The notes: generated by a model from the letters alone, not told the origin. 20,220 nt of DNA from Rhizophagus sp. LPA8_4_AMF (GCA_021464525.1 JADRCO010001332.1:1-20220), one strand, 5' to 3'; counted from the stretch's first letter, positions 1 through 8,639 are shown. Numbers and translations are program-made.

Positions 1-3
1 TAT

Positions 4-63
4 TGTGCACAAAAATTTTTTGATTGTGCACAAAAAAAAATACTTAATGTGCACATGTGCACA
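4..63. repeat. Cluster of four TGTGCACA palindromes
   Basis: The perfect 8-bp palindrome TGTGCACA occurs at 4-11, 25-32, 48-55 and 56-63. Spacing is about 21-23 bp and then abutting, and the copies are separated by A/T runs. The cluster may continue left of the window. It could be a degenerate satellite edge or a set of protein-binding sites; the sequence alone does not say which. Confidence 0.6.
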
Positions 64-190
64 TAATTTTTTCAGATTTTATACACTGGCGCTACTTATT
101 ACATTTAACACAATTTAATACCTAAATAATAGAATTTTTTTTATAAACAATAAAAAAATTATTATCGTTTCTGTTTTATTTAATTAACAA

Positions 191-396
191 TTAGTATAAT
201 TTGATTACTTCTAATAACGTATTATGAGGAGGTTGTTCATTAAGAGAAAATTTTCCTGTAAATCTTAAAACACTCCCAGCTACAGAAACCATTTAGGTAC
301 AGAATTATCTTTTTGAATAAAAAATACCACTTTAATTTCCATGGTTGTATCATCTTCTTTATCTGTGCTATTTCGTTCAGTAAAAGAAGGATAAGA
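191..396 (-). pseudogene. Frameshifted gene fragment, Rhizophagus-type hypothetical family
   Basis: On the minus strand a protein-like frame runs from about 396 to 289 (starting SYPSFTERNST and containing DTTMEIKVVFFIQKD). It then hits TAG at 282-280. A second frame takes over at 289 (VAGSVLRFTGKFSLNEQ) and reads to TAA at 193-191. The two halves join head to tail as one domain with a single shift near 290. From memory, the TMEIK..FF and GSV(I/L)RFTGKF pattern recurs in many hypothetical Rhizophagus proteins of unknown function; I cannot verify this here. No start codon or upstream exon is visible, so this is probably the 3' end of a decayed copy. Function is unknown. Confidence 0.5.
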
Positions 397-416
397 GAAT
401 AAAAGTAAGTTTCGCA

Positions 417-512
417 GGCATAATTATTGTATTTATTATTTTATTTTATTTTTTTTTTTAATAAATAATTTTTTTTTTTTTGAAAAAATCATTAAAAAAT
501 GATGAATGTATA
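417..512. other. Low-complexity A/T spacer
   Basis: T-runs and A-runs (for example the T tracts near 448-460 and 469-480) separate the gene relic from the first dispersed-repeat copy. No gene is visible. Confidence 0.5.
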
Positions 513-690
513 AATCTACATAATTAAAAAAATTGTCATATTTAGATTTAATACACTGTATAAATAAATTGCGCCCGATCTATTTTATATTTGTCATATT
601 TAAGGGAATTTGATTGGCCTACACATGACTGCGGTAGCCAAACTTTAAGCTAATACGTTTCCGGTTAATGAAATTTTAACCGGATTTTTT
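513..690 (+). repeat. Dispersed repeat family 1, head copy 1
   Basis: This segment shares an ordered series of blocks with 8122-8320 and 19091-19235: AATCTAC, then AAAAAAATTGT, CTGTATAAATAA, a (T)CTGATCTAT-like block (here CCGATCTATTTT), TTTGATTGGC, and CGGTTAATGAAATTT (the last shared with copy 2). The common order with diverged spacers shows homology. No ORF is visible. It is probably a non-autonomous transposable element or its remnant; the ends and any target duplication are not resolved. Confidence 0.6.
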
Positions 691-1015
691 TATTCTGATG
701 AATTAATACTAACAAAAAAAAGTATAGTTTATCCTATTAATTCATTTGCGGTAATTTCCCTCTTGATTCCCACAACTAACCATTTATATAATAATAATTT
801 TTTTTTATTTTTCAGTTTTTACCGTAAATACCGAAACTATCCTTTTTGGTCTTTTTTAAATTTTTTTTTTATCGGATTTTCTCTCTCTTATTATTATTAT
901 TATTTCTTTCGGTTATCTTAACCGAAATTTATTATTTTTTTTTTTTATTTATCTATTTGTCTAACCCTTTCTAACCTGAAATATTTTTTTTTTAGTTAGT
1001 TTTTAGTTATTTTTT
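661..1015 (+). repeat. T-rich tract with GGTT..AACC hairpins
   Basis: Directly after head copy 1 comes a pyrimidine-rich stretch studded with imperfect palindromes. These include CCGGTTAA..TTAACCGG at 661-683 (8-bp stem) and TTTCGGTTA/TAACCGAAA around 907-927 (9-bp stem), plus weaker forms near 745 and 829. The same architecture follows head copy 3 at 19320-19800. A TTA microsatellite lies at about 889-904. Confidence 0.55.
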
Positions 1016-1298
1016 TTTGGAAATTGTTAAACCTCACCTGGGCGATCGTCGCCTGACCCTATCACGTGATTATTGGTTTTAAATTTGATTGGCCAATCAG
1101 TATAAACATTTAACGTTTATTTGTTTATCAGATAAATGTTTTTATTTTTTCTTAAACACCATAATGAAAGTTGCAATCACATGACTGTAATTTTTTCCAT
1201 CACATCCATCACACTCCCTCCGGGTTTCACTGTTTATATTTATCTGAGGGACTTAGTTTTTTTCGGTTAGTAAAATCTTATTCGTCACATATTATTCG
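1016..1298. other. Intergenic, CCAAT palindrome and CACGTG
   Basis: No gene is supported. Visible small features are a GGCGA..TCGCC inverted pair near 1041, TCACGTGA at 1062-1069, and the palindrome ATTGGCCAAT near 1090. Confidence 0.4.
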
Positions 1299-1349
1299 TC
1301 ACCGGTCAATTTCACATGTTAGTGCATAACGCCGTAATGCCGGCCAAAA
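1299..1349 (-). repeat. Partial copy of the MITE-like family
   Basis: The segment CACCGGTCAATTTCACATG followed by TTAGTGCATAAC aligns with the reverse complement of the element at 18766-18875. There, CCCCGGCCATTTGTCACGTG is followed by the same TTAGTGCATAAC. The 19 bases from TCAC to ATAAC differ at one position only. No inverted ends are recognisable, so this is a fragment. The strand is given relative to the 18766 copy. Confidence 0.5.
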
Positions 1350-2097
1350 GCCACGTGACTGTAACTTTTTATTACGGTGCTCTAGGGGTAGTTTGAAAAT
1401 AGTGGGTGAAGTTACGCCAATGCTCCCGATAATTTTATTCCTAGAATGACTAATTTTTCGCGAAAACATTCATGCGGAACTGTCTGCGGAAATCTGAAAT
1501 TTTTTATAAATACCCGCCTATTTCCTTCCAACAGATTTCATGTTTTGATCTGCATTTACCTATGATAATGAAGGTTTTTTATACCGAACTGCGCCACGAA
1601 TGAAGGAAGTCCTACCTTCTTATATATTCGAAGCTAGAAAAAAAAATCTAGATAGATATCTAGTCCTTCCTTCGCTCTTTCTTTAGATAAAAATGTAATA
1701 AGAGAATAGTACTTTATAATATAGCTTATTCACATACTGTACATACATGATCCCAGAGAGATCCAACGAATATTTCAAAAATTTTTATTAATAAAAAACT
1801 TCTCTCTTGCGTAAGGCCTCTTGGCCAAGCATTTACGAAAAAAAAATATTATTTCATTGCTTGAATATGTTTGTGGGGATATGGGGATACGAGAATGCAC
1901 TAACTTTTTTGTCTTTAGGTACAGGCGCCGGACAGGATCTTGATAATTTTCTTTTTTCAGAAATAAGGGGTATATACATGATATCATTTTCACAATTATT
2001 CCAGGTCTGTATCTCGACGCGGGTTCTCTTTTCTAATTATACTAGCATTAATGGGTGATTCTTTTGGGATCCTTGCCGTGGAACTGACCGTAAAATG
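1350..2097. other. Intergenic region without supported gene
   Basis: An inverted pair (GAAGGAAG near 1602 against CTTCCTTC near 1665) and a CTAGA/TCTAG pair between them could fold. An open frame at 1807-2058 lacks any recognisable domain and overlaps an equally open minus-strand frame, so I do not call it. A TATAAATA occurs at about 1506-1513 but leads to no recognisable gene. Confidence 0.4.
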
Positions 2098-2105
2098 TAT
2101 AAAAA
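2098..2105 (+). promoter_or_regulatory. TATA-like box of the coiled-coil gene
   Basis: TATAAAAA lies 119-126 bp before the ATG at 2224, a plausible core promoter distance for a fungal gene with a 5' leader of roughly 90 nt. It is inferred from position and consensus only. Confidence 0.45.
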
Positions 2106-2223
2106 GGATGTGGATTCATTTTAACTTTACTAGCGATAAATCATACTAATAAATCGTAAAAAATTACGCAAAACAAATCTGCTATACCTGAACATATTTT
2201 TTTTCCTACTTCACTCTGAAAAT

Positions 2224-3129
2224 ATGTCTGCACTCGTCTTGCAAAACAACACCATGTGGCATTTCTTTGAAGGCTTTACGGCTTCTATTCTTCTTAGCGC
2301 ATTTTTCTTGATTTATATCATCAGAAACAAATTCTCCAATGACCTCCCTTCACGTGATAATAAAATCGCTAATGAGCTTTCTGCACGTATGTCCGAAATT
2401 AATGGTACAGAAATCGAAAAAAATAAGGCACGTGATGGAAGTATTACTGCGGAAATCGAAAGAATCCTTAATGATGTCCACAAAAAACTTAGCGCAGAAG
2501 TTAACACTAAAATCGCCAACGAACTTTCCGCACGCCTTTCTGAAGTTAATTCTACTTTAACTGCGGAGCTTGTGAGAAACAATAATGAACTTAATAAGAA
2601 ACTTACCGCAGAAATCGCTAAAATCAATTCACGTGATGCTGGCTACGTCTCTGAGGCGCAGAAAATTTTCAATAATACGACCACAAGACTCGATAATATT
2701 GAAGAAGCCTGCCGTAATGATTTTGGCAACATTTCATCTGAATTCACTTCGATCAAGACCTCTATTGAAGCTCTCCGAAATGAAATGATCCAACGTTATG
2801 CAATTGCCCAAAGGCTTCAGGTCGATTTTGATCAATTGAGTGTGGCCAATCATTCCTCTAGTAGTGAAGGTTCTTCTAGTCGATTATCTGATTCAGCTCT
2901 TGAAGAAAATAGGAGCCGTTTTAAGCGAGTTTTTAATTCGAACAAAGAAGTGGGGGATACTATGGATTATGCGTTTGAAACTGTTAGACGTGAAATTCGT
3001 GAACTTACTGGGTATAAAATTGGGAAGAGTACCGTGAAAAGTTTTTATTATGGTCAAGGGGATCCAAAATTTAATAAAGTAATGTCAATTATGAATTGGG
3101 TAGATAATAAAGAATTATTAATAGTTTAG
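2224..3129 (+). CDS. Membrane-anchored coiled-coil protein with C-terminal HTH-like domain
   Basis: Single-exon ORF of 301 residues. Residues 18-33 (FTASILLSAFFLIYII) form one hydrophobic segment near the N terminus, followed by a basic residue pair, so a signal-anchor is likely. Residues 45-200 are charged and helical. They contain a duplicated block, KIANELSAR(M/L)SE(I/V)N, at 47-60 and 96-109, exactly 49 residues (seven heptads) apart, which supports a coiled coil. A Ser-rich linker (about 208-222) leads to residues 228-297, with RREIRELTGYKIGKSTVKSF and a WVDNKE end. That pattern looks like the small helix-turn-helix-type domain I recall in many Rhizophagus proteins. The first ATG is used; TATAAAAA lies upstream. 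Convergent with the next gene. Function is unknown: the combination suggests a membrane-tethered oligomer able to bind nucleic acid or protein, which is inference. Three CACGTG hexamers lie in the coding sequence. Confidence 0.8.
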   Translation: MSALVLQNNTMWHFFEGFTASILLSAFFLIYIIRNKFSNDLPSRDNKIANELSARMSEINGTEIEKNKARDGSITAEIERILNDVHKKLSAEVNTKIANELSARLSEVNSTLTAELVRNNNELNKKLTAEIAKINSRDAGYVSEAQKIFNNTTTRLDNIEEACRNDFGNISSEFTSIKTSIEALRNEMIQRYAIAQRLQVDFDQLSVANHSSSSEGSSSRLSDSALEENRSRFKRVFNSNKEVGDTMDYAFETVRREIRELTGYKIGKSTVKSFYYGQGDPKFNKVMSIMNWVDNKELLIV

Positions 3130-3233
3130 CAGAGTAGTGGGGAAGGAACTGCCAATATATGAGTTAGGGCTCGGCAGGCTTAACAAGCAGGCATGTTCTT
3201 TTATGCCTTTCCTAATGACATTAATCCATGATT

Positions 3234-4466
3234 TTATTTTGCCTGTCTCTTTAAAACCGCCTGCTGAACTCGATATAGATCAATTGCCACATTAGCACGA
3301 TAAAATACAGGAAGAGCTAAAGGTCCTCCATATCCAATCGCCGGAATTGCTGGATCATAAAATATGTCGGAAACGGGGATATTAATTATGAAGTTTGGAT
3401 CATTTGCAGTATTGCAGATATTTGCGCCAGGTGGAAATCGATTACCCCCTTTATCTACAGTCCCGAAATGCCACTATTATATAAAGAACCGGACTTTGAG
3501 CATCACAAGAAGTAAAGAGTAGGAAATTTTCTTCTCAATATTCAATCTTACTTTCTGCTTTGCGACTCCTTGTCGCCAAAGTATGGCCTAATATTTAACA
3601 ATTTAAATATAAAGTAATATAATAATTAGAATTATTAGATTATTAGACATACCTTCATAGCCCGCTCTCTGCGTCCTGATGCGTCGCGTGTGGCCAATAC
3701 ATCGTAGAGCTTTATGCCTAGTATGGATCGCACGTATGATTGTCTTTTCCAAATTCTACACTTGTCCTTCAAGTCAGAGGAACTTTGAGTAACAGCTACT
3801 TCAAGCATTACCCTCGCATAAGCGTTTCCCTATATTATCAACCATATAAGTATTAGTATTTAGTATTATGAAAAATACATGACAAATCAAAAGTACCCTT
3901 CTATCGCTGGGCGGAGGACCAGGGTATGGGACAGGAGGATCTGGAATGAAATCGGAATGAGGATAAACAGCAAGATCCGGTGCTCTGTAAGATCCATCTG
4001 ACGTCTCATGAACTTTGGAAATGATGATAAATATTAGATCACCATAAGAGATGAGAGATCAAGTAAACTGGGAAGAATTCTCCTTACGTGGCTGTCCGAG
4101 CACTTGTATTGGAGCAATATCACTAGGCACGCCAGGACAAAGGTTTCTGAAGAAAAATCCAACTGACTCACCAACTGCTTCATGTTCAGTCGAAGCCATT
4201 TCAACTATATATACGGTGCCCTTTTTGTAATCAAGCTTGTATCCGCTAATCTCTTTGCTTTCGATGAAAGAATTGTATTGATGTAGGGGTATGTTTGAGG
4301 CAACTGGAAAAGGAAGACTGCAATTCACACGAGTCAACACTGGGCGAACTTCAATACAAACTAGTGCAATGCCTACTCACCTGCTTTCGTCTATCTGCTC
4401 CTTTGGTAATCGAAGCTTCTCTGACGAAAACGCCCTCTGAAGGGCTATAAGTTTATTATGAAACAT
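3234..4466 (-). CDS. Uma2/DUF820-like PD-(D/E)XK nuclease-fold protein, six exons
   Basis: I reconstructed exons 4466-4381, 4317-4088, 4012-3897, 3829-3653, 3587-3552 and 3473-3234. The introns of 63, 75, 67, 65 and 78 nt all have GT..AG ends, and every junction keeps frame, giving 294 residues. The protein shows the Uma2 layout: GTVYIVEMASTEHEAV (62-77), the acid of a PD motif in APDLAVYP (116-123, D118), then LEVAVTQSSSDLKDKC (153-168) with E154 as the second acidic position, D163 and K167. These are the expected positions of a PD-(D/E)XK metal-dependent nuclease core. Uma2 proteins are known mainly from bacteria, especially cyanobacteria, so a eukaryotic copy with five introns suggests old transfer followed by intron gain (inference). 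The C-terminal third, including IPVSDIFYDPA, is outside the bacterial core. Activity is untested. The 12-codon exon 5 and its junctions are the least certain part. Confidence 0.75.
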
Positions 4467-4569
4467 TTTTATGGTAAGAGGAACAATTAATTATGATCTT
4501 TAACTTGATTAATGTAATGATTAATCGAATAATAACGGTGGCTTAGCTGATTAGCCGATCATCTCGTGA

Positions 4570-4575
4570 TTTATA
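4570..4575 (-). promoter_or_regulatory. TATA-like box of the Uma2-like gene
   Basis: On the minus strand TATAAA (reverse complement of 4570-4575) lies about 104 bp before the inferred ATG at 4466. This is a positional and consensus call only. Confidence 0.35.
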
Positions 4576-5400
4576 GAAACTCTGGAACACTCCTAGAACT
4601 ATCGAGGAACTGGCAGGGATTTAGGGAGATCAAATGTGATACTAATTTTATAGTTTAGCCGACCATGGTGATCGGGTCTAATTTAACCGAATCAAAAAAA
4701 AATATGAATTTGTTTTCACCCGAACAATCGAATAAAAATGAATCTGATATTTATTAGAGTATAATATTGCTAAATCAGCTAAAATCGCTAAAAACAGTAT
4801 AAATCAATAAAAAATCATTATAATCTACTAAAACACTATTATGGATTTTGAAGTAAAACGTAATTAATCAATATGCATGTAACTATGCATGTTGTGTTTT
4901 ATTTCACGTTCTTAAACCAGTAGTCTATATATTGTATATCAATTAAACACCTTAGAGGCTTAGATGATCCTATTATGAGTTTAATTTTTCAATTTCATAA
5001 AATACGAACTAAAAATGTTTAAAAACATTTCAAAATTACGTTTACTTGATATTCTTAATATTATTACTAATATATTACTTTATAAAAGCAGCAAATTTAA
5101 TTTTTTTTTTCTTTTCGTTTAGCAGTGACACTACGGAACGAATTAAAACTTACGTTAACTTTGGCAAAATTGACGATACTTACACAATTATATAGTCTTT
5201 AAAATAGTACCAGTTCAAATAAAAAACATTTCATTATTAATACGAATTAATAATTGATCAATAAAACGAAGAAATTTGTCCAGAACAGACCGGAGGACTA
5301 TATAAATCTTGTACTATCACTTTTGTATTACTTTTTGTACCACTACTTTTTTCAAGATTTATTTATCCCTATAAAAAAACTGTTATAAGATTTTTTTCCT
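4576..5400. other. Intergenic AT-rich region
   Basis: No gene is supported. At 4770-4842 a degenerate 10-11 bp motif of the type AATC(A/G)CTAAAA recurs about seven times. ATGCATGT occurs twice near 4873-4891. TAGCCGATCA (about 4552) and TGATCGGGTCTA (about 4669) form a weak inverted pair. Confidence 0.35.
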
Positions 5401-5407
5401 TAGAAAT

Positions 5408-5466
5408 AACGTATCATGGGAGGATACGGAAAAATGCACAATTCCGTATCACAAAAACGTATCATT
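5408..5466. repeat. Outlying TACGGAA/AACGTATCA repeat island
   Basis: AACGTATCA occurs at 5408-5416 and 5456-5464 and brackets TACGGAA (5425-5431) and its reverse TTCCGTA (5442-5448). The same two motifs recur densely at 6508-6849, so the two islands belong to one repeat family. Confidence 0.5.
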
Positions 5467-5470
5467 TGCA

Positions 5471-5561
5471 TGATTTTATCACAGAATTTACACTGGTTTT
5501 GTTACTGAATTTTCATGGTTTAGTTACAAAATTTATAATGATTGTGTCACTGAATTACTGC
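5471..5561. repeat. Four-unit 22-23 bp tandem repeat
   Basis: The units at 5471-5493, 5494-5515, 5516-5538 and 5539-5561 share a consensus near TGRTTTTGTYACTGAATTT. The unit length is not a multiple of three and no ORF spans the array. It lies directly after the AACGTATCA island. Confidence 0.55.
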
Positions 5562-5799
5562 TTAAATTACTATTATTTACTAGTGCTTTATTAAATAAAA
5601 TACAAATAAAATAAAATACAAATATGAAAAGTTCATTTCCTCCCAAAAATCTTTATTAAAATAAAAATGCCATGCATACCAACGTTTCTATAGAATATTT
5701 GAAGTAAAATCCTGTTCTTACAAAATATACAAAAAAGAAATATTAATATGTTTCTTTGATCAAATAAAAACCCAATTTAAAAGCCCAACTTCCCTTATA

Positions 5800-6175
5800 G
5801 TAATTAGATCTAAGTCCAGGTTCGTCCAAGTTTCCACTTTTCAGGAGTCTGATGACCTGAAAAACAAAATAAAAAGAAATGTAAAGAACGTTACTTCTAC
5901 TCAAACTCCTTCCTATATAAGTACCTACAGTATCCCAGGCTCGTCTAAGCCTCCAAAAGTCCAGAAGCCTAAAAAAAAAGAAGAAATGTTACTACATTTC
6001 TAATTAACATCAACCCCATCTATTTAATACAAACAGAAAGTCTGGGTCTTCAAGAGGCAACGTTCCTATAAAAAGGAAGCTCAGTATCATAAAAAAGGAA
6101 GAAGTCCTAGCGTCCTACACGTCATCCTACAAGAAAAGAAATCAAACCGCCCTACGAAAAAAAGAGGAAACCCAA
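5800..6175 (-). repeat. Degenerate tandem array with acceptor-like T-tract/AGG units
   Basis: Read on the minus strand, each unit begins with a T-rich run ending in (T/C)AGG and continues with CTTCTGGA/GACTCCTG-like and CTTGGACGAACCTGG-like blocks. Starts lie near 5930, 5860 and further right. Units are roughly 105-120 bp and diverged. The 8640-9335 array on the plus strand has the same kind of T-tract/TAGG units, so the two may be one family in opposite orientation. Confidence 0.45.
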
Positions 6176-6500
6176 AAAATCCTACAAAAAAAATAAAAAA
6201 AAAATAAAATTATTATAAAAAAACTTTTAAAAAAGGGGAAAACAAAAACAACAAGGTGGAAATAAATGAGAAAATTTTTTTAAAAAAAAACAAAAGGGGA
6301 CGAAGTGATATAAAAAAAAAGATGTTTTTAAAAAAAGAGGGAATGAGGTGGCATCTATAAGAAAAAAAATTATTTTTTTTAAAACAAAAGCACGAAGTGG
6401 AATAAAGAAAAAAGTGGGATAAAAAAAGAAGTGGGGAAATATAAAAGAAAAGGAGGAAAAGAAAAAGGGGAATAATAAAAAAAGATCGGTGATCTAAATA
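6176..6500. repeat. Purine-rich (A/G) low-complexity tract
   Basis: About 320 bp of almost pure A and G on the plus strand, with weak internal repetition (ACGAAGTG near 6299 and again near 6392, each followed by an A-run). A Phe-rich minus-strand reading frame here is a composition artefact. Confidence 0.7.
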
Positions 6501-6507
6501 AATAAAA

Positions 6508-6849
6508 AACGTATCACAGGTCATAATGACGTATTACGGAAAGTATACGGAATGGAAATACGGAATAATCATAAAATTATTTTTAATAATTCAGTATAAA
6601 TTCCGTATACACAATATTCATTCCGTATATATTAATTTTTTAAAAAATCTTCAAAAATGAATCTTATGAAATATACGGAATTGTGATACGGAACAACATA
6701 TAAAATGTATACAAAACGGTTACTACGATTTCCCAAACGACATTTTCCTGAAAACTTTAACACCGGCCGAATGATCACGTGTTCGTGAATTACTCTGCAT
6801 AACTCTGACCAAAAATTCTGACAAGGATACAAAACGTATCATTTCCGTA
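6508..6849. repeat. Dense TACGGAA/TTCCGTA cluster
   Basis: TACGGAA occurs at 6535, 6546, 6559, 6674 and 6687; its reverse TTCCGTA occurs at 6601, 6621 and 6843. AACGTATCA stands near both ends (6508-6516 and 6833-6841). Direct and inverted copies could pair into hairpins. The MITE-like copy at 6729-6826 sits inside this bracket. Confidence 0.6.
6729..6826 (-). mobile_element. MITE-like element, diverged copy
   Basis: The left end TTCCCAAACGACATTTTCC, then ACCGGCC, TCACGTGTT and TGCATAACTCTGACCAAA, aligns in order with the reverse complement of the element at 18766-18875. The right inverted end has decayed beyond recognition. The flank AACGGTTAC just left is also found left of the 18766 copy. 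There is no coding capacity. Confidence 0.55.
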
Positions 6850-8121
6850 TATAGATCTTTTATAGGGCAGCCGACGCAACGTTTTCCGTTCCCTAGTTAG
6901 TACAGCTGATGATAATTTTAACTAGTATCCAATATTCGGCCAAATATTGTCACTTTATAGAAGAACCTGAATTTTTTTTTAGAAAAAAAAAATATAGAAA
7001 TATCAAGATATATACAGGCAATTTTTTATGCAAAGATGAATAGTAAAATTGATCGCCAAGTTACACAAATTTTTTCATCGCAAACTTTGATTACATGACT
7101 TACAATAATTAAAATTTATGATTTCAATTATAATAAAATTGACAGGGTTAAACCCTTTACTTTACACCAACAGAATTTTAAATACGAACCATGTTTGTTT
7201 GATAGTCTAGGACAGAATACCAAATTTAAACCATCGACGAAGATAAATTTATCAATAAAAAAAAAGATTTCAATACCGTTGCTTAGTGATATTGTGATAT
7301 TTAGCAATGGAAAATTTTATTAATTAGAGGTATTAATTATAGATAACCGTTTAAATCCTATATAAAATATTTGATTGATAATTTTGCAGCTTTTTCTTTT
7401 TGTAAAACTTAACATAGTAGTGGGCAAATGAGACTTTGTGCAACTCAACTACTTGCATTATTTAGCCGACGACTGTGTTGGTGCTTTTATCAGAAATCAA
7501 TTTTTAGAGTAAAAAGTGAGTGGCTATTTTTTATCCTTAAATAATTTCTGTGCTAACTGAGCTATTTTTAGCTAAGCCAATAATGCAAAAATCATATGAT
7601 TAGGAAAAGAAGTGGATGCATCTTTTCAACCAGGGGAAAATTCTCAGTAAATAAATTAATAAAAGCAGATATGACGTAAGGGTTATGAAACTCCCTGACA
7701 TAATTGTTTCAAATTTATGTACTGAAAATGATAGGACCTTAAATTTACAGACCTAACCCGAGATATTAACTTTGTAATGTACCAAGCATAAATTGATCAA
7801 GAACAACCATTTTAAACACTTTGCTTTATTTTTATTATATTTACATAATTTTTAAATTTTATTACAAACTGGTCTATCATATGAAAAGATAATACTCTAT
7901 ATTTCCAGTAATCAAATTATAATTTTAATTATAAATAAACAAAATAAAATAATTTTTCATAGTAATGGTTTTGCATTAAAATTCATAATTAAAATCCCAT
8001 TCATTTTTATTAATAATATCAGATATCTTTAACTTTTTCACGAGTCTTATCAATATTTGATTTTACGATGGCTTCTGCTCTACATTATTTTGGTACGATT
8101 CGCACTCATGATATCTATTGG
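6850..8121. other. Intergenic region without supported gene
   Basis: All six frames are short and none resembles a domain I know. The only clear structure is an inverted pair, TTGCATTATT at 7453-7462 and AATAATGCAA at 7579-7588, followed and preceded by TAGC/GCTAAG. It bounds about 136 bp and could be a small MITE remnant. Confidence 0.4.
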
Positions 8122-8320
8122 AATCTACTATATGCTAAAAAAATTTGGTGATACTTAGATTACCCTGTATAAATAATTTGAATTGTGTGACATAAAACAC
8201 ATGATATGTCTGCGCCTGATCTATCCCATATTTATTATGGTTGGAATTATTTGATTGGCTGTGTAAGATTTTTCATTGCTATACCAGTTACGGTTAATGA
8301 AATTTCAATAACTTTTTTAA
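8122..8320 (+). repeat. Dispersed repeat family 1, head copy 2
   Basis: The same ordered blocks as at 513-690: AATCTACTATA, AAAAAAATTTGGTGATA, CTGTATAAATAATTTGAATT, CTGATCTATCCC, TTTGATTGGC and CGGTTAATGAAATTTCAATAAC. It is longer than the other copies because of an insertion between the GAATTGTGTG and CTGATCTATCCC blocks. A second GTCTGTGCCTGAT-like block near 8370 hints at partial duplication. Confidence 0.6.
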
Positions 8321-8639
8321 TCTATCTATAATCTAAAAAGTCCAAATAATTTCAAGTTGAACGTATGGTGCGTCTGTGCCTGATTTTTACCAAAGAAATT
8401 TTGGATAGTTATGATTTTAACTACAATCGATCAACTTTCCGGAATGGATCTTCCCATAATCCCATTTTCCTATTTTAGGATAGTGAGATTTGATTTTACT
8501 TATTAAATTCGTTAGAAAACAATTTTGCTTATTAATTAACTTTTTTCAATTTTTTTTAATTGTAAAAAATTTTTTTATTGATTATTTTTATATACAGTAC
8601 ATTAAAAAAAAAAAATGATTTTAAATATCGTATAGGAAA

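Noticed and set aside
1807-2058. 83-codon plus frame with a 72-codon minus frame overlapping it
   Set aside because: No domain, no clear start, mutually overlapping; likely chance.
2313-2627. 104-codon minus-strand frame and two short plus-strand frames inside the coiled-coil gene
   Set aside because: Shadows of the 301-codon gene, which alone has an anchor, heptads and a recognisable C-terminal domain.
4304-4320. Alternative acceptor TTTTCCAG at about 4304 for intron 1 of the Uma2-like gene
   Set aside because: It has a better pyrimidine tract but breaks the frame; the acceptor at 4318 preserves it.
5205-5225. GTTCAAAT resembling a tRNA T-loop
   Set aside because: No acceptor stem, D-arm or A/B box spacing around it.
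6213-6524. 103-codon minus-strand Phe-rich frame
   Set aside because: Same composition artefact over the 6176-6500 purine tract.
6632-6832. 66-codon minus-strand frame
   Set aside because: Lies across the TACGGAA cluster and the MITE-like copy; both are noncoding repeats.
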